A DNA stretch of 64,000 bases, from NCBI RefSeq assembly GCF_029761915.1, contig NZ_CP121695.1, positions 4,493,501 to 4,557,500 of the forward strand. Direction: 5' to 3'. Positions 39,485 through 47,675 of this stretch are shown here, in pieces (the first letter of the stretch is position 1; every line of letters starts with the position of its first letter). The position numbers and the translations under genes were made by a program. Source of the DNA: Bradyrhizobium sp. CB1650. GTDB lineage: Bacteria; Pseudomonadota; Alphaproteobacteria; Rhizobiales; Xanthobacteraceae. The notes under the pieces were generated by a model. The model was not told the origin of the DNA. It ran no database searches and saw only the letters and a program-made list of their open reading frames with translations.

Positions 39485-40486
39485 ATGTCTATTTCTCATC
39501 CGCGTGCGAGCCTCCTGGCGGCCGTGATCACGATTCTTCCTCTTTCCGGAGGCGTGGCCCACGAAATCGTCGGCAACCGCTTCTTCCCGGCAACGCTCGG
39601 GATCGACGATCCCGGCGTCAACGACGAACTGTCACTTCCCACCGTCGATAGCTTCAAGACCGGCGACGTCCCGCCCGTTCGCCAGCGCGACGTATCCAGC
39701 GAGTTCTCCAAGCGCATCACCGAGGATTTTGCGGTGTCGTTTGGCTCGACCTATACGTTTCTCCGCCCGATGGATCCGACCGTGCCCGGCGCCAACGGAT
39801 TTCAGAACCTAGAGACCACGTTCAAGTACCGGGTCTTCAGAGATCCCGCGCATGAGTTCGTAATGTCGGTCGGCCTCAACATCGAATGGGGCGGCAGCGG
39901 CACGCAGAACGTCGGGGCCGATCCCTTCAATACCTACACACCGATGCTCTGGTTCGGCAAAGGTTTTGGCGACCTGCCGGACACGTTCTCCTGGCTTCGC
40001 CCCATCGCCGTCACCGGCCAAGTCGGCTACGCGATTCCCGCCAGGAATTTCACGACCACTTTCGGAATCGATCCCGATACCGGCGATTTGACTGCCGATA
40101 CCGAATTCCATCCACGCGTGCTGAATTGGGGCGGAACCATCCAGTATAGCATGCCGTACCTAAAATCCGCTGTCGTGGACCTAGGCCTGCCGGACTTCGT
40201 CAATCACCTGATTCCGCTCGTCGAAGCCAATCTGCAAACACCTGTCGCGAACACGCTCACCTCGGGCACGACGACAACAGGCACCATCAATCCAGGCGTC
40301 CTCTGGGTTGGCAACAAGTACCAGGTGGGTATCGAGGCACTGATTCCGATCAACCGGCAAAGCGGGACGCATGTCGGCGTGATCGGCCAGTTGCACTTCT
40401 ATCTCGACGACATTGATCCCCACGGCATCGGCAAGCCGATTTTCGGCGGGGCGGTCCAGCCCGCCAGCCCCTTTGCAAGGAATTGA
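39485..40486 (+). CDS. Predicted outer-membrane or periplasmic protein of the copper block
   Basis: A 333-residue exported protein. Signal peptide ends near SGGVAHEIVG. The rest is beta-rich with alternating patterns (SFGSTYTFLRP, TTFKYRVF, LNIEWGGSG, IPARNFTTTFGIDPDTGDL) like a transporter-type beta-barrel (the MetA-pathway-like group). It opens with GGAGAC at a good distance and is four bases before copC. Function in copper handling is inferred only from position. Confidence 0.75.
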   Translation: MSISHPRASLLAAVITILPLSGGVAHEIVGNRFFPATLGIDDPGVNDELSLPTVDSFKTGDVPPVRQRDVSSEFSKRITEDFAVSFGSTYTFLRPMDPTVPGANGFQNLETTFKYRVFRDPAHEFVMSVGLNIEWGGSGTQNVGADPFNTYTPMLWFGKGFGDLPDTFSWLRPIAVTGQVGYAIPARNFTTTFGIDPDTGDLTADTEFHPRVLNWGGTIQYSMPYLKSAVVDLGLPDFVNHLIPLVEANLQTPVANTLTSGTTTTGTINPGVLWVGNKYQVGIEALIPINRQSGTHVGVIGQLHFYLDDIDPHGIGKPIFGGAVQPASPFARN

Positions 40487-40489
40487 CCG

Positions 40490-40858
40490 ATGCGCCGCCC
40501 ACCTCTGAGTTCGATGATACCGTTCATGGTCCTGTTCTTGGCTTCGGTGATGTCCGGCCAGGCGTGCGCCCACGCCTTTCTCGACCATGCGGAGCCGCGG
40601 GTCGGCAACAAGGTCGCGAGCCCTCCGCGTGATGTGACGCTCTGGTTCACCCAGAAACTGGAGGCTGCATTCAGTTCGCTAACCGTCACGGGTCCCTCCG
40701 GGCAGCGCGTGGACGCCGGCAAGGCGCGCGTCAGCGGCAACCAGATGTCAATCCCGCTGAAGCCGGCAGGGGCGGGCACATACCACGTGAACTGGCGCGT
40801 GCTGTCTGTGGATACCCACACGACCGATGGGAGCTTCACGTTCCAGGTCGGTCAATAA
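40490..40858 (+). CDS. copC: Periplasmic copper-binding protein CopC
   Basis: A 122-residue small cupredoxin-like protein. The signal peptide probably ends just before His28, so the mature chain would begin HAFLDHAEP, giving the amino-terminal histidine that binds Cu(II) in CopC. The second ligand pair is in VDTHTTDGSF (Asp108, His110). No Met-rich Cu(I) loop is seen, so this is the Cu(II)-only short form. It delivers copper to the membrane protein CopD, next in the operon. Confidence 0.92.
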   Translation: MRRPPLSSMIPFMVLFLASVMSGQACAHAFLDHAEPRVGNKVASPPRDVTLWFTQKLEAAFSSLTVTGPSGQRVDAGKARVSGNQMSIPLKPAGAGTYHVNWRVLSVDTHTTDGSFTFQVGQ

Positions 40859-40871
40859 AGGCTGGCTGCCG

Positions 40872-41804
40872 ATGGACTGGTCAGCAGCCGGTGCGCCGTT
40901 GCTCGCGACACGTGCCGTGCATTTTGCGGCGACAGCGATCACGGTCGGAGATGTCATGTTTCGGACCGTCATCGCTGCCTCGGCCTTCCGCCCTGATGCG
41001 GCCGCGCCTGGTGCATTCGAGGCGCCGACCTTACGGGTTTCGTGGCTTGGCCTTGGCGTTGCCCTGATCTCCGGCGCGATCTGGTTGTTGCTTCAAGCCG
41101 CCTCGATGAGTGGGATGCCGCTCGATCAAGCAATGTCGGCGGACGTGTTGCCGACGGTGATCAACGAAACGCAGTTCGGCCAGGTGACGACGCTTCGAGC
41201 CGGCCTTGCCGTCTGTCTGGCCGCCTGCCTCACCTATCATCGCGTGACGATCGCGCGATGGCTTGGATTTGCGGCGGCGATCGCATTTGCCGCAAGCCTT
41301 GCCTGGACTGGCCATGCCGCCTCGACGGCTGGCGAAGCTGGGTATCTGCATCTTGCCGCAGACGCGTTGCATCTGACGGCCACCGCGGCCTGGATTGGTG
41401 GCTTAGCGTCATTGATCCTATTCCTGGGGGCGACTTACCAAGGCAAGGCAGTCCCGCTCATCCGCGACGTCGTTGGGCGGTTTTCGATCATGGGGATGGT
41501 CAGCGTGCTCACGCTCCTCGTCACAGGCTTTATCAACGCCGCCATTCTTGTCGGCTCAATGCATGCGCTGATCGTCACGGAATATGGGCGGCTGTTGCTG
41601 CTCAAGCTTGTCCTCGTCGCGCTCATGCTGATACTCGCCCTGATTAACCGGTTGGTGTTGACGCCGCGGCTTACACCGTTCGGCAACGGCGCCTTGCGCC
41701 GGCTCACCCGCAACAGCACCATCGAGCTTGCTCTCGGCCTTGCCATTCTCGCCATTGTCGGAGTGCTGGGTACGATGCATCCCGCGATACATCTCGTGAA
41801 CTGA
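40872..41804 (+). CDS. copD: Copper import membrane protein CopD
   Basis: A 310-residue membrane protein with about eight helices. It shows LATRAVHFAATAITVGDVMF and the C-terminal half LHLTATAAWIGGLASLILFL typical of the CopD/YcnJ domain. The start at ATG 40872 sits 13 bases after copC; an earlier start at 40827 would overlap copC by 32 bases and is less likely. CopC and CopD together import copper into the cytoplasm in the family. Confidence 0.92.
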   Translation: MDWSAAGAPLLATRAVHFAATAITVGDVMFRTVIAASAFRPDAAAPGAFEAPTLRVSWLGLGVALISGAIWLLLQAASMSGMPLDQAMSADVLPTVINETQFGQVTTLRAGLAVCLAACLTYHRVTIARWLGFAAAIAFAASLAWTGHAASTAGEAGYLHLAADALHLTATAAWIGGLASLILFLGATYQGKAVPLIRDVVGRFSIMGMVSVLTLLVTGFINAAILVGSMHALIVTEYGRLLLLKLVLVALMLILALINRLVLTPRLTPFGNGALRRLTRNSTIELALGLAILAIVGVLGTMHPAIHLVN

Positions 41805-41838
41805 ATGATTGTTCTGCATCAATCTGGGTGCTAGTTAG

Positions 41839-42229
41839 CAGGCGAACGAATGGTTCGGCGGATGCGCGCGCGGCTGCAAAAATTCCTACCCATCGTCCTG
41901 ATCGCGCTGGTGATGCAGGTGCTGGCGCCGATCGCGGCGTGCTGGGCGGCGGGGCAGGCCGTTGCCGATCCGCTCCAGAGCGCCGTCATCTGCCACAGCA
42001 CGAGCGAGCAGGGCGCCGGCCTCGATGACCAGAGCGGAGCGCCGGCGGCGCATGCCGGTGCGTGCGCGCTGTGTTGCCTCGCGCAGGCCAACGCGTCGCT
42101 CGATTCGCCGCTGCAAGCGACGTTGTCGATTCCCTTCCGCTACGCCGAAAGCGTGGCGTGGCACGCGGCGGCGGATCACGCCGCCACACCTCATCGCGGC
42201 TCCAGCGCCCAGGCGCGCGCGCCTCCGCA
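41839..42229 (+). repeat. 391-bp direct repeat, copy 2 (contains the second DUF2946 gene)
   Basis: Near-identical to 39031-39421 (one difference seen, at 41847). It brings its own start codon and nearly the whole gene to a position just before the TonB receptor. Two direct repeats 2.8 kb apart that flank the copCD unit allow loss of the unit by recombination. Confidence 0.93.
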
Positions 42230-42239
42230 GTTTTCCTGA
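41850..42239 (+). CDS. DUF2946-type small cysteine-rich protein, copy 2
   Basis: A 129-residue protein identical to the copy at 39042 up to residue 127; the last two residues are FS instead of LA because the repeat ends there. It lies 94 bases before the likely start of the TonB-dependent receptor, the usual position for DUF2946 genes next to copper or haem receptors. This may be the ancestral position, with the copy before copCD the newer one, but sequence alone does not decide it. Confidence 0.8.
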   Translation: MVRRMRARLQKFLPIVLIALVMQVLAPIAACWAAGQAVADPLQSAVICHSTSEQGAGLDDQSGAPAAHAGACALCCLAQANASLDSPLQATLSIPFRYAESVAWHAAADHAATPHRGSSAQARAPPQFS

Positions 42240-42332
42240 CCCAGCGACAAATCGAACCATTGGCCCGGCGCTGCCGTGCCGGTGGCGCGCTCAACGAACC
42301 GGCCGCAGCGCCGGATGTCAGGAATTCAAGAG

Positions 42333-44732
42333 ATGCTACGCATTCGTGCGCTCGGCGGCGCGAGCTTGCCCATGCTTTGCGGCGTGCTGTCCTCGATCAA
42401 CTCCGACGCGCATGCCCAAGCGGCGCAGCAGACGCTTCCGCCGGTCACGGTTGAGGCGCCGCAGGCGGCCCGTCCCAAACCTCCGGCCCGGCAATCGAAG
42501 CCGCGCTCGACTTCGGCAGGCCGCTCGGCCAAGCCGCTTGCGGCGAACCCGACCGTCAGGGTTCCGACCCAGACCAAGACGGTGACTGCCAGCGCAGCTC
42601 GCGACGGCCTCAATCAGGCGCCCCCGGGGCAAACCGCCACGACCATCGAGCGGTGGCAGTTCGAAAATCGACCTGCCTTTTCGGTGAGCGACGTCCTGCG
42701 CGAGAGTCCCGGCATATCGGTCAAGCAGGGCAACGGGCCCCGCGACTTTGGAATTTCCATCCGGGGTTCCAACGCGCGAAATGGCTTCGGCATTCGAAAT
42801 TTGGTCATCTTCGAGGACGGCTTTCCGGTAACCCAGCCGGATGGCCTGGCGCGCAGCGACTTGATCGACCCACATGCCTACGGCGCTATTGACGTGATCA
42901 GGGCGCCTTCTTCCGCACTCTACGGCAACTACGCGACCGGCGGTGCGCTCAACTTCCGCAGCCGGCCAGGGGGGACCATCGACGGCGCGGAGTACGGAGT
43001 CGATGGCGGGAGCTACGGCTATCTCAACAACTATCTGGCGGCCGGCAAGAAGGTCGGCAATTTCGAGGGCTCACTGTTCGCGAGCGACGTGCGCGGCGAC
43101 GGCTATATCGGCAATAGCTGGTTCAACACCCAAACTGTCAATTTCCTCGGGACGCTGAAGGCTACATCCGACGATCGCTTTACGGTCAAGATCATCAACA
43201 ACGACCTCAGCACCCGGCTCCCGATCCGATTGTCGTTGAATCAATACTATCAAAACCCCTTTCAGCAGGGATGCGCGACCGGTGCCACGGCGGCTCTCGG
43301 CTGCGGCACGGTGACATTGTTCAACAATGGCTTCAACACGGCAGCAGGGACGGACAAGGAGACCGCCGTGCAGGCCGGGCTTGGTCGCAACGATCGCCGC
43401 ACGATCGCCGGCGGCCGATGGGAGCATGATTTCGACAACACGACGACCTGGCGAAACCAGTTCGTTTTCGACGACAGAAACATTAACCAGCCGACGGGGT
43501 CGACCAGCGCTATCGGAGATTTTCCCTCGTACAACTACATGAGCGATCTGACCAAGCGTGGCGAAATTCTCGGGATGGATTCGACCACCTTCTTCGGCGC
43601 GTTCTACAATACCCTGACGGCCTCGAGCGACACTCGCAATGTGATGCCGGGCGGAAATGCCACGCTCGGCAGGCTGTCGAGCAATCTCTATAGCGAAACG
43701 ACCAATTACGGAGTTCGCGCGCGGGAAGAGCTCAAGCTGACGTCCTCCTTGCTGGCCGTCGCGGGCGTCGGCTGGGAAACCACCACGTTGAAAGGAATCA
43801 ACACGGCGTACGCGTACGCCGGGCCCACGGGCATCACGACCACGACGCTCACGACTGCCGACCGCCAGTTCCAGAACACAGCACCGGAGTTGGCGCTCCT
43901 TTACAGTCTCAACAATGAATGGCTGTTCCGAAGTCGAATTGCGACGGGGTACGGTACGCCGCAGGTCTCGAACCTCTTCGTTCTCCCGACCGGCCTGTCG
44001 GGAAACAACACGCAACTCCAGGCGCAAAAGAATCTTGGCTACGACATCGGGTTCGACTGGACGCCGAACAATGCACTCAAACTGAGCGCGACCGGCTTTT
44101 ACGAGTTCTTCCGCAATGAGATCGTGAGCCAGGCGACTCCGATAGCGGGTGTCAGCTATTCGTTCAACGCGCCAAGATCGGAGCATCGGGGCGTTGAAAT
44201 CGCCGCTGACTGGAAGTTCTATTCGGGCTGGCGCTTCACGGCCGCGTACACCTACCTGGACGAGGTCTACACCGAGTACGTCGAGAGCATCACCAACGGT
44301 GCGGTGTTCAGCTTCAATCGTGCGGGCAACAAGATCCCTGGCATTTCACCCAACGAATTGACGGCCCGGATCGGCTACGACGAGTTTGCCGGACCACTGG
44401 CGGGCCTTGGCGGCTTCGTCGAATTTCAGTGGAAGGATGCTTTCTACATGGACAACGCGAATCTGCTGAAGGCGCCGGGCTACGAGTTGGTCAATCTGAA
44501 CGTGCATTATAAGACGGACCTTGCTTCCGATTATTTCAGATCCTTGAGCCTGTTTGCCGAGGTCAGGAACGCGTTCGACCGGACCTATGTCGCCTCTGCC
44601 AACAACATCGCGAACTCAGTCACCGCTGCCGGCCTTCAAAATCCCGCGAGCGTGCTCGCAAATACGACGGGATCGATCTACGCAGGCTCGCCGCGAACCT
44701 TCGTTGCCGGTATGAAGGTGGCGTTCAGGTGA
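42333..44732 (+). CDS. TonB-dependent copper receptor (OprC/NosA type)
   Basis: A 799-residue outer-membrane receptor. Signal peptide ends near SSINSDAHAQ. A long Ala/Pro linker is followed by the plug (FSVSDVLRESPGISVKQGNG, FGISIRGSNARNGFGIRNLV, SSALYGNYATGGALNFRSRP) and the barrel, ending SPRTFVAGMKVAFR. An earlier ATG at 42315 is possible. With CopC/CopD, PCuAC and a thioredoxin alongside, copper is the best guess for the ligand. The next gene starts within the final codons (GTG overlap) or after a short gap. Confidence 0.88.
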   Translation: MLRIRALGGASLPMLCGVLSSINSDAHAQAAQQTLPPVTVEAPQAARPKPPARQSKPRSTSAGRSAKPLAANPTVRVPTQTKTVTASAARDGLNQAPPGQTATTIERWQFENRPAFSVSDVLRESPGISVKQGNGPRDFGISIRGSNARNGFGIRNLVIFEDGFPVTQPDGLARSDLIDPHAYGAIDVIRAPSSALYGNYATGGALNFRSRPGGTIDGAEYGVDGGSYGYLNNYLAAGKKVGNFEGSLFASDVRGDGYIGNSWFNTQTVNFLGTLKATSDDRFTVKIINNDLSTRLPIRLSLNQYYQNPFQQGCATGATAALGCGTVTLFNNGFNTAAGTDKETAVQAGLGRNDRRTIAGGRWEHDFDNTTTWRNQFVFDDRNINQPTGSTSAIGDFPSYNYMSDLTKRGEILGMDSTTFFGAFYNTLTASSDTRNVMPGGNATLGRLSSNLYSETTNYGVRAREELKLTSSLLAVAGVGWETTTLKGINTAYAYAGPTGITTTTLTTADRQFQNTAPELALLYSLNNEWLFRSRIATGYGTPQVSNLFVLPTGLSGNNTQLQAQKNLGYDIGFDWTPNNALKLSATGFYEFFRNEIVSQATPIAGVSYSFNAPRSEHRGVEIAADWKFYSGWRFTAAYTYLDEVYTEYVESITNGAVFSFNRAGNKIPGISPNELTARIGYDEFAGPLAGLGGFVEFQWKDAFYMDNANLLKAPGYELVNLNVHYKTDLASDYFRSLSLFAEVRNAFDRTYVASANNIANSVTAAGLQNPASVLANTTGSIYAGSPRTFVAGMKVAFR

Positions 44733-44758
44733 TCCGGTCGCTTGAAAGGAAGAAGGCC

Positions 44759-45970
44759 ATGATTCGAAATGGCTTGCTGGTGGCCGTGATCGTTGCGCTC
44801 TGGCCGAGTGCGGCGTTCGCCCAGATGAAGCATCAGCACGGCTCGGAAACGGCTTGTGAAGAGACTGCGCTGCGCTGCGCCGCGAAGGCGACTCCAGCCT
44901 TCGGACCGGATGGGACGCTGTGGCTGGCGTGGATGGCGGGAGGCGAGGTATCAGTCGCGCGTTCCGTTGACGGCGGACACAGTTTCTCGGAGCCGGTTCA
45001 GGTGACCAAGGAGCGTCTGAACCTCGATTGGGGTCCGGACGCGCGACCGAAGATCGTGGTCGACCGCAACGGCGGCATCGTCCTGGCGTTCTCGATTTTC
45101 CGTGACGAGGCCTTCAACGGCCAGGTGCTCTACACGCGCTCGGTCGACGGAGGAAAGAGCTTCGCGACGCCGCGGCCGATCACTGCAAATAATGAGAGCC
45201 AGCGCTTTGAGGCGCTCGCGCTCGATCAGGACGGGACGGTCTTCGCGGCCTGGCTCGACAAGCGCAATCGCGTTCCGGCAAAACAGGCAGGTCAGAACTA
45301 CGAGGGCGCGGGCCTGTTCTTCGCATCGTCACGCGATGGCGGCGAGACCTATTCGGAAGCGGGTCTGGCTCACGACAATACCTGCGAGTGCTGTCGGCTC
45401 GGTTTGGCCTTTGCCAGTCCGGGACGGCCTGTCGTCATTTTCAGGAACATCTTCGAAGGCGGCGTGCGGGATCATGCGGTGATGACGTTCAGTGACGCCA
45501 ACACCCCCGGCGAGATCTTTCGGGTCAGCGACGACGACTGGCAGATCAATGCGTGCCCGCATCACGGGCCGAGCCTGACGGTTGCGCCGAGCGGGACCTA
45601 TCACGTTGCCTGGTACACGAATGGCCGGATACGGAAGGGATTGTTTTACGCACACTCGCGCGATGGCGGACGGACATTTTCGCGTCCGATGCCGCTGGGA
45701 CAGGCGAACCGCAATCCCACGCGCCCCTTTGTCTTCGCCGACACAGACAAGATGGTGATGGTGTGGAAGGAGTTCGACGGTGAGAGGACTACGGTTCAGG
45801 CGATGACGTCACGTGACGATGGCGAGACGTGGTCGGCGCCGAAGGCGACGTTGAGCACAAGCGATACGTCCGACCATCCGTTGCTGATCTCCGACCGTCG
45901 GAAGATCTACCTGTCTTGGATGACAAAGAGGGATGGCTATCGCCTGACCCCCATCGAGGATCAACCATGA
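44759..45970 (+). CDS. Exported Asp-box (BNR) beta-propeller protein
   Basis: A 403-residue protein with signal peptide to AAFAQ. Five Asp-boxes of the type S-x-D-G-G-x-x-F are visible (SVDGGHSF, SVDGGKSF, SRDGGETY, SRDGGRTF, SRDDGETW), so it is a sialidase-like propeller. It lacks evidence for enzyme activity. Two clusters could bind metal: Cys209-x-Cys211-Cys212 (NTCECCRLG) and Cys266/His268/His269 (NACPHHGPS), and the mature N-terminus has KHQHG. The ATG at 44759 has AAGGA upstream; an in-frame GTG at 44729 overlaps the receptor stop. Role in copper handling is inferred from the operon. Confidence 0.85.
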   Translation: MIRNGLLVAVIVALWPSAAFAQMKHQHGSETACEETALRCAAKATPAFGPDGTLWLAWMAGGEVSVARSVDGGHSFSEPVQVTKERLNLDWGPDARPKIVVDRNGGIVLAFSIFRDEAFNGQVLYTRSVDGGKSFATPRPITANNESQRFEALALDQDGTVFAAWLDKRNRVPAKQAGQNYEGAGLFFASSRDGGETYSEAGLAHDNTCECCRLGLAFASPGRPVVIFRNIFEGGVRDHAVMTFSDANTPGEIFRVSDDDWQINACPHHGPSLTVAPSGTYHVAWYTNGRIRKGLFYAHSRDGGRTFSRPMPLGQANRNPTRPFVFADTDKMVMVWKEFDGERTTVQAMTSRDDGETWSAPKATLSTSDTSDHPLLISDRRKIYLSWMTKRDGYRLTPIEDQP

Positions 45971-46464
45971 AGCGTCAGTTCGCCGGTCTTCTTGCCATTT
46001 GTATCCTGATTGCGTCGGCTACGGCGTCGGGGGCGGCTCCGGTCCTCAAGCCCTTCGAGCGCGGAACATGGCAACACCTAGTTCATGCCCATGCCGGACG
46101 CCCTACGCTTGTGCATTTTTGGGGCGTCACGTGCGGGCCGTGCAAGGTTGAATTGCCGCTCCTTGGACAGTTTGCAAAGGACCACCCGGAAATCGACGTC
46201 GTGACGATCAGCGCCGATCTCGTCCCGAATTTGCCGGCGGCCGCTCAGGCCATGCTGGACAAGGCCGGGCTGTCGTCCACGGAGAATTTCATATTCAGCG
46301 ACGGCTTCGTCGAGCGGCTGAGATTTGAGATCGACCCCGCGTGGCAAGGGGACATCCCCCGGACCATGCTGCTCTCGCGGGACGGAAACATCACGACAAT
46401 CGAAGGCTCGGCTGAAATCGCCGATCTGGAGAAGTGGACTGCCCAACAACTCTCGACTCACTGA
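45967..46464 (+). CDS. Periplasmic thioredoxin-like protein (TlpA/ResA type)
   Basis: A 165-residue protein with a signal peptide (to about residue 23) and a thioredoxin fold. The active site is GVTCGPCKVELP (Cys56 and Cys59). A later IPRTMLLSRDGN holds the cis-Pro. It overlaps the propeller gene by four bases (ATGA). TlpA and Sco-type proteins reduce copper-binding Cys or Cu-site cysteines before copper insertion into cytochrome oxidase, so that is its likely role. Confidence 0.9.
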   Translation: MKRQFAGLLAICILIASATASGAAPVLKPFERGTWQHLVHAHAGRPTLVHFWGVTCGPCKVELPLLGQFAKDHPEIDVVTISADLVPNLPAAAQAMLDKAGLSSTENFIFSDGFVERLRFEIDPAWQGDIPRTMLLSRDGNITTIEGSAEIADLEKWTAQQLSTH

Positions 46465-46495
46465 GAGAGCTCAGGTGCAAGCTAGGAACCTCATC

Positions 46496-47029
46496 ATGAA
46501 GACCATCCTAAGATATGTGTTGCCTTCCGCTTTCATAGTTGCGCTTGCCGTATCGGCAGCGCGTGCCGACGACGTCAAGGCCGGTGACCTCGTGATCTCG
46601 CAGGCCTGGAGCCGGGCCACGCCCGGCGGCGCGAAGGTTGCGGGCGGCTATCTCACCATCGAGAACAAGGGGACGGCGCCGGACAAGCTGGTCGCCGTTT
46701 CGGCTGATATTGCCGGCAAGGCCGAGGTCCACGAGATGGCGATGGACAACGGGGTGATGAAGATGCGTCACCTCGACAAGGGCCTCGTGATCGAGCCGGG
46801 TAAGACGGTGAAGCTTGCGCCCGGTGGCAATCACCTGATGCTGCAGGAGCTCAAGGGCCCATTCAAGCAGGGCGACAAGGTCCCGGTCACGCTCGAATTC
46901 GAGAAGGCCGGCAAGGTCGCGGTCTCCCTCGACGTCCAGGCCGTCGGCGCGCAGGCGCCCGGGGATGCCGGGCATTCCGGCCACATGGACATGAAGAAAA
47001 TGCCGGATCATTCGGGAATGAAGATGTGA
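46496..47029 (+). CDS. Periplasmic copper chaperone PCuAC with a Met/His-rich tail
   Basis: A 177-residue protein with a signal peptide and the PCuAC (DUF461) domain, which binds Cu(I) and passes it to the CuA site of cytochrome oxidase. Ligands are His79, Met90, His113 and Met115 (VHEMAMDNGVMKM and GGNHLMLQEL), matching the H(M)x10M...HxM motif. The last 24 residues are rich in His and Met (GHSGHMDMKKM, then DHSGMKM) and form a second likely copper site, as in Thermus-type extensions. Confidence 0.95.
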   Translation: MKTILRYVLPSAFIVALAVSAARADDVKAGDLVISQAWSRATPGGAKVAGGYLTIENKGTAPDKLVAVSADIAGKAEVHEMAMDNGVMKMRHLDKGLVIEPGKTVKLAPGGNHLMLQELKGPFKQGDKVPVTLEFEKAGKVAVSLDVQAVGAQAPGDAGHSGHMDMKKMPDHSGMKM

Positions 47030-47463
47030 TGAAACGGATCTGGACTCCCATGGCGTTGCATCGAACCATCAGAATTGTTGCGCTCGGGGCGGCCGCTCTG
47101 CTCGTCGTCGCAGCCACGCCGCTCGCGGCGGCGACGGATGACGACAGCTTCTTCACGCATCTGCACACCGAGAAGGCGATGGCCAATGTCACGGTCTCGC
47201 CAGGCCGCGCCGGTCCCGTCGAGATCACCATCCAGCTCGAGACGACCGATGAGACGCCGCTCGCGGCGAAGGCCGTGTCGGTGACGCTCGCAGACATGCA
47301 GACCGGACGAAAGCTGGCGCCGGTCGAGGCCGCGCGTGACGGCGACGATGGATGGCGTGTGAAGGTGGCGCAGTTGACGCCCGGACGCTGGATGCTGGGT
47401 CTCGGGATTTCGATTTCCGAGGCCGCTCATGTCAGCGTGGAATCGCCGATCCTGATCAAGTGA
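47029..47463 (+). CDS. YtkA-like exported Ig-fold protein
   Basis: A 144-residue protein coupled to PCuAC (TGATG). Signal peptide to about ATPLAA, then a beta-sandwich domain (GPVEITIQLETTDETPLAAK, PGRWMLGLGISISEAAHVS) that fits the YtkA/FixH-type fold. Members of this group occur next to PCuAC and copper oxidase genes; the FFTHLHTEK stretch near its start has two His that could touch metal. Last gene of the copper block. Confidence 0.8.
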   Translation: MKRIWTPMALHRTIRIVALGAAALLVVAATPLAAATDDDSFFTHLHTEKAMANVTVSPGRAGPVEITIQLETTDETPLAAKAVSVTLADMQTGRKLAPVEAARDGDDGWRVKVAQLTPGRWMLGLGISISEAAHVSVESPILIK

Positions 47464-47675
47464 CCATGTGGAAGAGGTATGCCGACGGCAACGAAGCCGC
47501 CGGCCAATGCCGCCTCGCCGTGAGCCCCAGCCAAGGCGGTTCAAGCTGAACCTGAAGTCGACGGAAAAATGGCAGGAATCCCGTTGCGTTAGCGGCTTTT
47601 CCTCATTCCCGGTCTTGTGTTTTCGCTCGCAATCCGGTTTCACTGCAACCCCTCACTGATTCTTCGAGTGTCTCC

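Noticed and set aside
44759..45970. Calling the Asp-box protein a sialidase
   Set aside because: Asp-boxes occur in many propellers. The sialidase catalytic arginine triad and Tyr/Glu pair could not be identified and the operon context is copper, so only the fold is claimed.
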